Assembly (NCBI GenBank): GCA_041402045.1 | Contig: JAWKSZ010000006.1 | Coordinates: 1-64,000 of the forward strand | Origin: JAGQRJ01 sp041402045 | GTDB lineage: Bacteria; Planctomycetota; J058 | Length of the DNA: 64,000 nt | Direction: 5' to 3' | Part shown: positions 17,341 through 25,448 of the stretch, piece after piece | How the letters are laid out: the number at the start of each line of letters is the position of its first letter | Position numbering within the stretch: position 1 is the stretch's first letter | Position numbers and translations under genes: made by a program | Notes under the pieces: model-generated | Seen by the model: the letters and a program-made list of their open reading frames with translations, nothing else | What the model was told of the DNA's origin: nothing | The model's database searches: none

Positions 17341-19251
17341 ATGCCCTCGCTGATCGTCGTCGGCAAGAAGCGCACCGAAGAGTACACCCTCACCGACGCC
17401 GTGACGGTGATCGGGCGCGACAAGGGCGTGAACGTCGAGCTCAGCGACTTCAAGGCTTCGCGACGCCACGCGCTCCTCGTGCAGACCGCCGCAGGTTGCT
17501 TCGTGAAGGACCTCGGCAGCCGCAACGGCGTGTCCCTGAACAAGACCCGGCTCGCGACCCGGGGGCAAATGCCGCTCAAGAACGGGGACGTGATCTCGCT
17601 CGGGAGCACGACCCTCGTGTTCAAGGACCTGGTCGCGGCCCCCGACGACGAGGTGGAGACCCCGGCCGTCCAGCCGCCGGTCGCCGTGGCCGCCGCCCCG
17701 CCGACGGCCCCTGCCCCCGCGCGCCGGGAGGTGGTCAAGCCGCCGAGCGTGGTCCTGCGCGCCTCGAGCGGGCGGCGCCCGAGCGCTCGCGGTGAGGCGG
17801 AGGCCCTGCTCATGCAGGCCCTCGAGCGCGCGGACCGCGAGCGCTCGTTCTACCGCTGGTTGAGCCTGGGCCTGATCGCGGTGCTCGTGATCGTGCTGCT
17901 CCTGCTGCTGGTGGTCGCCCTGCGCAGCCCGCGCGCGGCGGCCCCCGCCGACGCCGAGGTCGCCGCGACCCCCGAGCCCCTCGACGCCCCCGCGCCGGCC
18001 TTCGCCCTCGACGACGCGCGCTACGCGTCCCGGGTCCACGGCGTCCTCGCCGAGCGCTGCGCAGGGTGCCACGCCGGCGTGGGCCGTGCCGGCGGCCTGG
18101 TGCTGGTGAGCGGGAGCGACCCTCAGAGCGTGCGCGCGAACCGCGTGGCCGCCGCCCGCTTCGCGGTGGCCGGGTTCCCCGACCAGAGCCCGCTCCTGAC
18201 CCAACCCGCGTCCCCCGGGCACGCAGGCGGGGTCGTCCTGCGCCCCGACGACGCCGACTACGCCGAGCTCTACGCCTGGGTCACGACCCCCGCCCCGGCC
18301 CCGGCGAGCGTAGAGGCCACGCCCCCCGCCGAGCCGAACCAGGCGCCGACCCTGGCGGTGGCGGAGCTGCCTGCGGAGCTCTTCGCCGGAGTGCCCCTGA
18401 CCCTGGACGCGAGCGGGTCCCGCGACCCTGACGGCGACCTGCTCCACTTCCGCTGGGTGCTCAGCGCGCGCCCCCGGGGCTCGCAGGCGGAGCTCGGGGG
18501 CGGCGCCCGCGCCCGAGTGAGCTTCACCCCGGACGTCGCCGGCGAGTACGAAGCCACGGTGATCGTGCACGACGGCCAGGACCACCTGCGCCAGGCGGTC
18601 CCGTTCCGGGTCGGCGTCGAGCTCGCCGCCCGCGGCGAGGCGCGGCGCGTAGGCTTCGAGCGCCTCACGCGACGCGAGCTGACCCCCACCGAGGCCGAGC
18701 GCCTCGAGGGCCTCTCCCGCGAGGACCTCGCGCGCCAGCTCCTGGCGGAGGAGGGCTTCTTCGTCGCCTGGTGGGAGGCCGAGCTCGAGCACCTCGGGCT
18801 CACCGGCCCGGCGCGCCCCGAGGGCAAGCCCTGGGACACCATGCCCCAGCGGCTGCAGCGCGGGGCGAGCTCGCCGATCGACGTGCTGTTCGCGCTGGCG
18901 GTGGGCAGCAAGTGGAGCAACCGCTACGCGGGGCGCGAGGCCTTCGTGAGCGCGGTGCTCGACCGCCTGCTCGCGGCCGAGGTCGACGCCGAGACTCGCA
19001 CCGCGGCGACTCAGCTCTACGACGGCTACCCCGCGTCCTTCCTGGGGGTCGCCGGCTCGAGCAGCGCGGACCTGGTGGAGATCACCCTGGCCGATCCCCG
19101 CGCCCTCGAGGGCGTGGTGCGCCGCGGCCTGAGCTGGATCGACCGTCGCGCGCCGTCGGACGCCGACGTGAAGGAGGCCCTGGGCTGGACCGAGGGCAAG
19201 CCGGAGCGCGTGTTCGAGGCCCTGGCCCGCTGGGCCAGCCGCGACTGGTAG
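17341..19251 (+). CDS. FHA - transmembrane - cytochrome c (CxxCH) - PKD-like - DUF1549-like fusion protein
   Basis: A 636-residue modular protein. The N-terminal FHA domain (1-98) has the phospho-Thr pocket residues: VIGRDKG, the SRRH turn and GSRNGVSLN. A Pro-rich linker, basic segment and one membrane helix (about 172-195) follow. Just outside the membrane lies a single heme-c attachment site CAGCH (240-244) in a setting like Planctomycetes cytochrome domains (RVHGVLAERCAGCHAGVG). A PKD/cadherin-like beta-sandwich follows (about 333-428; LTLDASGSRDPDGDLLHFRW). The C-terminus (about 440-636) resembles the DUF1549 helical domain of planctomycete cytochrome proteins (LTRRELTPTEAERLEGLS). It would connect kinase signalling inside the cell to a redox or heme-binding module outside. 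The start follows CGGGAGCGG. Confidence 0.8.
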   Translation: MPSLIVVGKKRTEEYTLTDAVTVIGRDKGVNVELSDFKASRRHALLVQTAAGCFVKDLGSRNGVSLNKTRLATRGQMPLKNGDVISLGSTTLVFKDLVAAPDDEVETPAVQPPVAVAAAPPTAPAPARREVVKPPSVVLRASSGRRPSARGEAEALLMQALERADRERSFYRWLSLGLIAVLVIVLLLLLVVALRSPRAAAPADAEVAATPEPLDAPAPAFALDDARYASRVHGVLAERCAGCHAGVGRAGGLVLVSGSDPQSVRANRVAAARFAVAGFPDQSPLLTQPASPGHAGGVVLRPDDADYAELYAWVTTPAPAPASVEATPPAEPNQAPTLAVAELPAELFAGVPLTLDASGSRDPDGDLLHFRWVLSARPRGSQAELGGGARARVSFTPDVAGEYEATVIVHDGQDHLRQAVPFRVGVELAARGEARRVGFERLTRRELTPTEAERLEGLSREDLARQLLAEEGFFVAWWEAELEHLGLTGPARPEGKPWDTMPQRLQRGASSPIDVLFALAVGSKWSNRYAGREAFVSAVLDRLLAAEVDAETRTAATQLYDGYPASFLGVAGSSSADLVEITLADPRALEGVVRRGLSWIDRRAPSDADVKEALGWTEGKPERVFEALARWASRDW

Positions 19252-19254
19252 TCG

Positions 19255-20142
19255 CTACTCCTTCTCCGGTGCCTCGTCCTCCGGCGCGTCGCTGCCCTCT
19301 TCGCCCAGGCGCGTGACCTGGGTCTTGCCGGTGCGCTCCCAGCGCACGCCGCTCAGGCGCACCGCGCTCCACTGGTCGGTGAGGGTGTAGCTGCGCAGCA
19401 GGCCGTCGGTGAGGTCGAGCTCGGCTTCGCCCGAGCTCAGCGTCTTGTTCTCGCGGTAGGCGCCGCCGGGCTTCCCCGAGGCGTTCTTCTCCTGCTTGAT
19501 CTTGATCACCGTGGGCCCCAGGCGCTCCGTGACCGTGTTCTGCGAGCGGAAGCTGATCGAGTTGCCCACGAGGGTCGAGCTGCTGGTCGTGGTCCAGGTG
19601 TCGCCGACCTTGAGCTTGCGGGTGGGGTAGGGCGAGAACATGCCCTGCAGCGAGTGCCGCAGCCAGCCCTCGCGGATCTCGACCTGGTCGCTCGGGGTCA
19701 GGAGCCCGGTCTGGCTGCCCACCGCGCGGATCTCCACGATCCGGCCCTCGGGGCTGAGCACGAAGTCCACGGGGACCTCGACCTTGCGCTCGCGCTTGAG
19801 CTTCTCGCTGGGGTTCGTGGTCGAGTCGTAGCGCGCCTGGCTGTTCCCCTGGGTGACCTCGTGCACCATGCTCTCGAGCATGAACCGACAGAGCGTGCCG
19901 CCGTCCTCCTGGCTGCGGGCCTCGATCCGGAACACGCGCACCACGCGCTCGTCGTGGCGCTCCGTCTTGCCAGCGCGGCTGCGCTCGGAGTTGCGGTCCT
20001 CGATCACCTTGAAGCGGTAGACCGTGCCCAGCTTGGGCTTGACCTGGATCAGGAACTCGCCGTCGTCCGGGGCCGGGTCCTGGGCCACGGCCAGGGGCGC
20101 GAGGAGCCCGAGCGCGCAGAGCAAGAGGTGCGGGTGCTTCAT
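19255..20142 (-). CDS. Secreted protein, possibly DUF6263-like
   Basis: A 295-residue protein with a signal peptide (HLLLCALGLLAPLAVA, cleavage before QDPAP). The body is rich in beta-strands with a repeated pattern of charged and polar residues (GTVYRFKVIEDRNSERSRAG, KLKVGDTWTTTSSSTLVGNS). The overall pattern, including the LKVGDTW segment, recalls the DUF6263 family of secreted proteins of unknown role; that match is from memory and moderate. The start ATG lies 6 bases after a TAGTCT hexamer and has no ribosome-binding site. It ends 3 bases from the convergent FHA-cytochrome gene. Confidence 0.7.
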   Translation of the reverse strand: MKHPHLLLCALGLLAPLAVAQDPAPDDGEFLIQVKPKLGTVYRFKVIEDRNSERSRAGKTERHDERVVRVFRIEARSQEDGGTLCRFMLESMVHEVTQGNSQARYDSTTNPSEKLKRERKVEVPVDFVLSPEGRIVEIRAVGSQTGLLTPSDQVEIREGWLRHSLQGMFSPYPTRKLKVGDTWTTTSSSTLVGNSISFRSQNTVTERLGPTVIKIKQEKNASGKPGGAYRENKTLSSGEAELDLTDGLLRSYTLTDQWSAVRLSGVRWERTGKTQVTRLGEEGSDAPEDEAPEKE

Positions 20143-20148
20143 GCCGCT

Positions 20149-20154
20149 AGACTA
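20149..20154 (-). promoter_or_regulatory. TAGTCT -10-like hexamer, leaderless start
   Basis: The hexamer reads TAGTCT on the minus strand and lies exactly 6 bases before the ATG at 20142. No Shine-Dalgarno separates them. Confidence 0.45.
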
Positions 20155-20188
20155 GGCACTACCCGATCGCCTCGCCACCCGAGCTCGC

Positions 20189-21337
20189 ATGCGTCGCACG
20201 CCCCCCTCCGCCTCTCAGGCGCTGCCCGCGCCCGCCCCCGCGCCGGACCCGGTCCAGGCCGTGGCGGCGATCCGCGAGGCCGCGCGCGCGCTGGGGTTCA
20301 GCGCCTGCGGGATCGCGCCGGCGGCGCTCCCGCCGGAGGAGCTCGCGCGGCTCGAGGCCTGGGCTCGAGCCGGGCACGCCGGGGGCATGGGCTACATGAC
20401 CCGCGACCCCCTCGAGCGTGTGTCCCCCGAGCGGCTCTTGCCCGGGGCCGCGGCGGTCGTGGTCGTGACCCTGCCCTACGCCGCGGAGCGCGACCCTGCG
20501 CCGGACCCGCGCCCGCCGACGGACCGCGGCTACGTCGCCGCCTACGCCCAGGGCCCCTACGACTACCACCGCGTGCTCGGCGGGCGGCTCCAGGAGCTGG
20601 GGCGCTTCGTGGAGGCGCTGCTCCCGGGGGCGCGCACGCGCAAGGTGTGCGACACCGCGCCGCTCCTGGAGCGGGCCTACGCCCGGGCCGCGGGGGTCGG
20701 GTTCGTGGGCAAGAACACGCTCCTGATCGGGCCGCGCCAGGGCTCCTACACCTTCCTGGGCGCGCTGCTCGTCGACCGCGCCCTGCCGCCGGACAGCCCG
20801 GACCCGATCGGCGGCTGCGGGAGCTGCACGCGCTGCCTCGACGCCTGCCCGACCGACGCCTTCCCCGCGCCCTACGTGCTCGACGCCCGGCGCTGCATTA
20901 GCTACCTCACGATCGAGCACCGCGGCGCCTACCCCGAGGCGCTGCGCGAGCAGGTGGGCACCCACCTCTTCGGCTGCGACCTGTGCCAGGCGGTGTGCCC
21001 CTGGAACAAGTTCGCCCCGGCGGCGGACCCCGAGCTGACGCCGGAGCCCGCGCGCCAGACCCCGGAGCTCGACGCGCTCCACGCCCGGGTCCAGGCGGGG
21101 TTCAAGTCCCTGGGGCGCGAGACCGCCTGGGAGCGCACCGGGAAGCGCGGCTGGCTGCGCAACCTGGCGACGGCCATGGGCAACAGCGGGCGCGACCACC
21201 GCGCGGCCCTCGAGGCGCTGGCGGCGCACGAGGACCCGGGGGTGCGCGAGCACGCGCGCTGGGCGCTGGCGCGCCAGCCCGTTCGCGCGCCGGAGCCGCG
21301 ACGCGTAGACTCGACGGAGGAAGGGAGCGGAGCGTGA
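20189..21337 (+). CDS. queG: Epoxyqueuosine reductase
   Basis: QueG performs the last step of queuosine synthesis, reducing epoxyqueuosine in the wobble base of tRNAs with GUN anticodons, using cobalamin and two [4Fe-4S] clusters in the cytoplasm. The 382-residue length is typical. Cluster ligands are seen at Cys210-x2-Cys213-x2-Cys216-x3-Cys220 (CGSCTRCLDACP) and Cys263-x2-Cys266-x3-Cys270 (CDLCQAVCPWN). The family signatures GFVGKNTLL and CISYLTIEHRG are present. A C-terminal HEAT-like segment (about 320-375) is also normal for long QueG. The stop overlaps the next gene's start by 4 bases (GTGA), so the pair is coupled. Confidence 0.95.
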   Translation: MRRTPPSASQALPAPAPAPDPVQAVAAIREAARALGFSACGIAPAALPPEELARLEAWARAGHAGGMGYMTRDPLERVSPERLLPGAAAVVVVTLPYAAERDPAPDPRPPTDRGYVAAYAQGPYDYHRVLGGRLQELGRFVEALLPGARTRKVCDTAPLLERAYARAAGVGFVGKNTLLIGPRQGSYTFLGALLVDRALPPDSPDPIGGCGSCTRCLDACPTDAFPAPYVLDARRCISYLTIEHRGAYPEALREQVGTHLFGCDLCQAVCPWNKFAPAADPELTPEPARQTPELDALHARVQAGFKSLGRETAWERTGKRGWLRNLATAMGNSGRDHRAALEALAAHEDPGVREHARWALARQPVRAPEPRRVDSTEEGSGA

Positions 21338-23724
21338 GCGGTGCAAAGCTGGGAGTCGGCGCGCTGGTCGGGGTCGCCCTCGTCGCCGCGGGCGCAGCGC
21401 TCCTCGTGGGCGGCAGCCCTGCGCCGGAGCTGATCCTGGCGCCGGTGCCGCCGGAGACGAAGGATCCGACGGTCGCCCTGACCGGGAAGGCCCGCGGCCC
21501 CGAGGGCATGGCGCTCCAGCTCGACGGCCAGGTCCTGCGCCTGGCGCCAGCCGGCCCCGAGGGCTGGCGGGCGTTCGAGGTCCGCGCGCCCCTGACCGAG
21601 GCGGGCCCGCACCGCTTCCAGCTCGCGCTCTCGCTCGAGGGCCAGCCCCTGATCCAGGTCCCGGTCGAGGTCACCCGGATCGTGGAGGCGCTGGCGATCG
21701 TGGTCGACGAGCCCGCCGAGGGCACGATCCTCTCCGACCCGCGGGTGACGATCCGGGGCCGGATCGTGGGCCCGGTCGACCTCCAGCGCTCGCGGCTCAT
21801 GCTCGACGGCGAACGGGTGGACGTGGGCTCCGACGCGCGCTTCGAGCTCACCCGCACCGTGCGCCCGGGGACCCAGGGCCTCGAGTTCCGCCTCCAGGGC
21901 CAGCAGTCGGCCGAGCTCGTGCGCACCGTGCACTACGACGCGACCTCGCCCTACGTCGAGGTCTACCGCCCCTACGACAAGTACACGACCCACGCGACGC
22001 TGAAGGTCGTGCTCCGCGCCTGGGACGAGGCCGCGAGCCTGACCCTCAAGCTGGGCGAGCTGGAGGCGACCGTCGAGCCGGGGACGCTGTGGACGGGCGA
22101 GGTCCCGGTGCCCGAGGGCGAGAGCGAGCTGAAGCTCGAGCTGACCGACCCCGCGGGCAACCGCTACTCCCGCGTGCTCGAGGTGCACCGCCTCGTGCCC
22201 CAGGCGATCGAGTCCAAGGAGTTCCTGCAGGCCCTCGCCGCCGAGAGCTCCTCGACCGAGCGCACGCGCATGATCCGGCGCCTGGACCCCAACGACCAGA
22301 CCGCGCTCCTGACCCTCGTCGCGCGCTGCCTGACCGAGCTCGAGTGGCAGCACTCCGAGCAGGCGGTGCTCGCGCTCTCGAGCTGGGAGGACCAGGCCAA
22401 GCTGCGCACCTTCCCCGGGAAGAACGCGGTCAACCTGCACAAGAACCCGGCGCTGTTCGGCACCCTGATCGAGCGCCTGCTGCTCGCCCTGGGGACCGCG
22501 GCGGACCCCGAGAACGTGCCGACCCTGATCGAGTTCGTGGACCACGAGCAGTGGCACCTGCGCCGGGGCGCGGCGGCGGCCCTCGAGCGGATCCCCGACG
22601 CGCGCGCGCTCCAGCCCCTGGCCGCGGCCTTCGTCAAGGAGACGCACCCCCTGGTCAAGGCCGCCTTCGAGCGCGCCCTGCAGCGGATCAGCCGGCACTA
22701 CGAGGCCGACCCCCAGGCCTGGCTGGCCTGGACGCAGGAGCACGCGGTCCTGGGCGACCCCCGCGCGCCCACGGGCTTCCCCGAGCTCAGCGACAAGCGC
22801 CTCGTGTCCCAGGGGATCGAGTGGTTCGTGAGCGCGCGAGGCCCGGTCAACGACGCCATGCCGCTCCTGGTGTTCCCCGACATGGGCCACGACGTGTCGA
22901 CGGTCCAGCCCTACTTCCGCGAGCTGGAGGAGCAGCGCCGGGTGCTCTACCTGCAGGTGCCGTTCCCCCGCGAGCCGATCTTCGAGAACGGCTACACGCA
23001 GTATCCGTTCCGCAAGGTGGCTGAGTCGCTCTCGGCGCTGGTCAAGCAGCTGCGCCAGCGCGGCGAGCTGCCCAACCGCACGCTGGCCCTGTTCGGCGCG
23101 GGACACGGCGGCTGGCTGGCCGCGGCCTACGCCAACGCCGACCCGGTGACCGTCGAGCGCCAGGTGCTCGCGGCCACGAGCCCCTCGTCGCAGACCTGGT
23201 TCTACGCCGTGCGCACGCTGCGCGATCGGTTCAAGCCGAGCATGAACATGGACCTGATCCAGGCCGGGCAGCGCCTGAGCGAGCCCGGGCGCAAGCCGCC
23301 CCTGGCCTTCAACCAGGGCGGGCTCAACGCGATCTGCTCCTACTTCTCGCTGCAGTTCGCGAACCCCAAGGACCCCGAGATCGCCCACGTCGTGGGACCG
23401 CTCGTGGAGAAGGACCTCGAGGGCACGAGCTACCGCGTCTACCGCGGCTGGCGCCCGCTGGTCGGCTACAAGTGGACCGACTTCAACCTGATCAAGACCG
23501 GTGAGAACACGCGCACCCTCTTGCTCGCGGGCGAGCGTGACCCGTTCTTCGACGAGATCACCAAGGAGACCCTCGCCGCCGAGCTGGCCCCGCCGGAGAC
23601 CACGACCTTCAAGCGCCAGCTCCCGTGGGTGGTCGAGGTGCTCCCCGGCTGCTCGCGCTTCCCCTGGGTCGAGCAGCCGGAGCTGTTCCACACCACCGTG
23701 CGCAACTTCCTCGAGGCGGAGTAG
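21334..23724 (+). CDS. Membrane-anchored protein with Ig-like, HEAT-repeat and degenerate alpha/beta-hydrolase domains
   Basis: The 796-residue protein begins with a signal-anchor (LGVGALVGVALVAAGAALLV), so most of it lies outside the cytoplasm. Beta-sandwich segments (about 45-290; ILSDPRVTIRGRIVGPVDLQ) resemble Ig-like adhesion or glucan-binding modules. HEAT repeats follow (about 380-460; LIEFVDHEQWHLRRGAAAAL). The last 290 residues have an alpha/beta-hydrolase pattern, but the nucleophile elbow is G588-A-G590-H-G592, so the Ser/Cys/Asp expected at position 590 is Gly. It is therefore probably a pseudo-enzyme or binding domain. The GTG start overlaps the queG stop (GTGA) and follows GGAGC. 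An intact, smaller hydrolase is the next gene. The function is not known. Confidence 0.72.
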   Translation: MSGAKLGVGALVGVALVAAGAALLVGGSPAPELILAPVPPETKDPTVALTGKARGPEGMALQLDGQVLRLAPAGPEGWRAFEVRAPLTEAGPHRFQLALSLEGQPLIQVPVEVTRIVEALAIVVDEPAEGTILSDPRVTIRGRIVGPVDLQRSRLMLDGERVDVGSDARFELTRTVRPGTQGLEFRLQGQQSAELVRTVHYDATSPYVEVYRPYDKYTTHATLKVVLRAWDEAASLTLKLGELEATVEPGTLWTGEVPVPEGESELKLELTDPAGNRYSRVLEVHRLVPQAIESKEFLQALAAESSSTERTRMIRRLDPNDQTALLTLVARCLTELEWQHSEQAVLALSSWEDQAKLRTFPGKNAVNLHKNPALFGTLIERLLLALGTAADPENVPTLIEFVDHEQWHLRRGAAAALERIPDARALQPLAAAFVKETHPLVKAAFERALQRISRHYEADPQAWLAWTQEHAVLGDPRAPTGFPELSDKRLVSQGIEWFVSARGPVNDAMPLLVFPDMGHDVSTVQPYFRELEEQRRVLYLQVPFPREPIFENGYTQYPFRKVAESLSALVKQLRQRGELPNRTLALFGAGHGGWLAAAYANADPVTVERQVLAATSPSSQTWFYAVRTLRDRFKPSMNMDLIQAGQRLSEPGRKPPLAFNQGGLNAICSYFSLQFANPKDPEIAHVVGPLVEKDLEGTSYRVYRGWRPLVGYKWTDFNLIKTGENTRTLLLAGERDPFFDEITKETLAAELAPPETTTFKRQLPWVVEVLPGCSRFPWVEQPELFHTTVRNFLEAE

Positions 23725-23800
23725 GCGCCGCCTCAGTGCGCCCGGCGCCTGGCGCCGGGCACGATTCGCGCTCGCGCGCCCCGCCTCAGGACCCAGCTCG

Positions 23801-23806
23801 TATCCT
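23801..23806 (+). promoter_or_regulatory. TATCCT -10-like hexamer, leaderless start
   Basis: TATCCT ends 6 bases before the ATG at 23813, with only CTCCCC between, so there is no room for a ribosome-binding site. Confidence 0.45.
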
Positions 23807-23812
23807 CTCCCC

Positions 23813-24604
23813 ATGGACCGCGCCGAACGGATCGCCCTCTACCCCCGCTCGCTGCGCGAGCGTTGCCGGCTGCTCGACCTGGGGCCCGCGCCGGCCCTGT
23901 TCGTGCACCCCGACGGCGAGACCCCGACCCCGACCCTGCTCTGGCTGCACGGTCGCACCGCGGCCAAGGAGCTCGACAGCGCGCGCTACCAGCGCCTGGT
24001 GCGCGCCGGGGTGGCGGTGGTCGCGATCGACCTCCCCGGCCACGGCGAGCGCGAGGACCTGGCGCGCCAGGCCCCCGACGCGCTGAGCGGGCTCCTGGTC
24101 CAGGCCCGCGCGGAGTTCGAGCCGATCCTCGCGGCGCTGGAGGCGCAGCTCGCCCCGGCGGTCGACCTCTCGCGGCTGGCGCTGGGGGGCATGTCGCTGG
24201 GGGGCATGGTCAGCCTGCGCCGGCTGTGCGAGCCCCACCCCTTCGTGGCGGCCGCGGTCGAGGGCACCACCGGCGACTTCCAGAGCGCGGCCGAGGCGCG
24301 CTACGCCCCCGCCGTGGAGGCTGGGCTCTCACCCCTCGAGCACCTCGCCGGCTGGCGCCCGATCCCGTTCCTGGCGCTGCACTCGGAGGCCGACGCGGTC
24401 GTGCCCTTCGCCAGCATGCAGCGCTTCGTGGACGCGCTGCGCGCGCACTGCGCGGCCCAGGGCGCGGTCGTCCCGGTGCGCCTCGAGTCATGGCCCGAGA
24501 CCGGCGCCCCCAAGGAGCACCTCGGCTTCGGGCGCCGCGCCGCCGACGCGCGCCGGCTGCACGTCGAGTTCCTCAGCGAGGCCCTGGGCGCTCGGGCGCT
24601 GTAA
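23813..24604 (+). CDS. Alpha/beta-fold hydrolase (dienelactone hydrolase/peptidase S9-like)
   Basis: A 263-residue cytoplasmic hydrolase with a full catalytic triad: Ser128 in GGMSLGG, Asp194 in HSEADAVVP and His236 in KEHLGFG. The oxyanion-hole strand LLWLHGRTAAKE (about 43-54) and the VVAIDLPGHGER motif (about 68-79) fit acyl esterases of the YitV/dienelactone hydrolase group. There is no signal peptide. The substrate cannot be told from sequence. It may have evolved beside the larger degenerate hydrolase upstream, although the two proteins differ greatly outside the fold. Confidence 0.85.
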   Translation: MDRAERIALYPRSLRERCRLLDLGPAPALFVHPDGETPTPTLLWLHGRTAAKELDSARYQRLVRAGVAVVAIDLPGHGEREDLARQAPDALSGLLVQARAEFEPILAALEAQLAPAVDLSRLALGGMSLGGMVSLRRLCEPHPFVAAAVEGTTGDFQSAAEARYAPAVEAGLSPLEHLAGWRPIPFLALHSEADAVVPFASMQRFVDALRAHCAAQGAVVPVRLESWPETGAPKEHLGFGRRAADARRLHVEFLSEALGARAL

Positions 24605-24622
24605 CCGCGTCCCCCGATCGAG

Positions 24623-24628
24623 TACGCT
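24623..24628 (+). promoter_or_regulatory. TACGCT -10-like hexamer, leaderless start
   Basis: TACGCT lies 6 bases before the GTG at 24635. GGGGA is between them but is too close to the start to be a normal ribosome-binding site. Confidence 0.4.
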
Positions 24629-24634
24629 GGGGAC

Positions 24635-25441
24635 GTGAAAGACAAAGCCGAACAGGCCCGGATCGAGGTGCGCAGCTACTACGTGCGCGAGCGCCACGCG
24701 ATGGCGGTGCGCGCCGACCTCAAGGCGCTCTACGTCGACCTCTACCTGCACCTCATGCAGCACGACGTCGAGCTCCAGGCCGAGCACGCCGAGCTGTTGA
24801 AGGAGGGCCTCGCGGCCCTGACCCTGCACCTCACCAGCCGCCCTCAGGACGAGATCACCGCCTGGACGATCAACCTCCCCCAGCGCTCGCTGAACGTGTT
24901 CCTCACCGGCGACAGCCAGGACGGCTACGTGGTGGGGCGAGTGTTCACCGAGGACGTGCGCGAGGGCGAGGCGAACCTGTTCTTCTCCCAGGTCAGCCGC
25001 CCGCGCTCGCCGCTGCGCCAGAGCACGGTGGAGTTCCAGGACGGCGACCTGTTCCAGATCGTGGAGCAGTACTACCGCCAGAGCGAGCAGCTCCCCGCGC
25101 GCTACTTCCGCCTGCCCGACGAGCAATACGTCATGGTCGTGGCCCAGCCCGACTGCGACATGCCCTGGTTCGAGAGCCTGACCGACGAGACGGCCCGGAC
25201 CCTGGATCAGGACCAGGAGCTGAGCCTGCTCGAGCAGCGCACGTTCTTCTTCGGCTGCACCTGCGTCATGGAGCGCTTCTACGCCGCGCTGGCGCCAGCC
25301 GCGCGCCCGCTGGACGCGCTGTTCCAGGGCGCGGAGGCGATCACGATCCATTGCCCCCGCTGCGCCGCGCGGATCCCGGTCGAGCGCGACAAGCTCGCCG
25401 CCTACCTCGACGCGCAGGCCCCGCAGCCCGACGGCGACTGA
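24635..25441 (+). CDS. Divergent Hsp33-like redox-regulated chaperone
   Basis: Hsp33 (HslO) is a cytoplasmic holdase switched on by oxidative unfolding when its zinc-bound cysteines form disulfides. The C-terminus here has exactly the Hsp33 zinc-switch spacing: Cys208-x-Cys210-x29-Cys240-x2-Cys243 (CTC ... CPRC). The N-terminal 200 residues have the family's layout, including the opening RSYYVRERHAMAVRADLKAL and LTLHLTSRPQDEITAWTINL, but at low similarity to well-known Hsp33. The 268-residue length is a little under the usual 290. The start is the GTG at 24635, next to a -10-like hexamer. An unrelated zinc-binding protein remains possible, but the spacing makes this the best call. It ends 7 bases from the convergent prenyltransferase gene. 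Confidence 0.72.
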   Translation: MKDKAEQARIEVRSYYVRERHAMAVRADLKALYVDLYLHLMQHDVELQAEHAELLKEGLAALTLHLTSRPQDEITAWTINLPQRSLNVFLTGDSQDGYVVGRVFTEDVREGEANLFFSQVSRPRSPLRQSTVEFQDGDLFQIVEQYYRQSEQLPARYFRLPDEQYVMVVAQPDCDMPWFESLTDETARTLDQDQELSLLEQRTFFFGCTCVMERFYAALAPAARPLDALFQGAEAITIHCPRCAARIPVERDKLAAYLDAQAPQPDGD

Positions 25442-25448
25442 GCCGGCG

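Noticed and set aside
24635..25441. Zinc-ribbon protein unrelated to Hsp33
   Set aside because: Exact CxC-x29-CxxC spacing and the length of the N-terminal part favour Hsp33.
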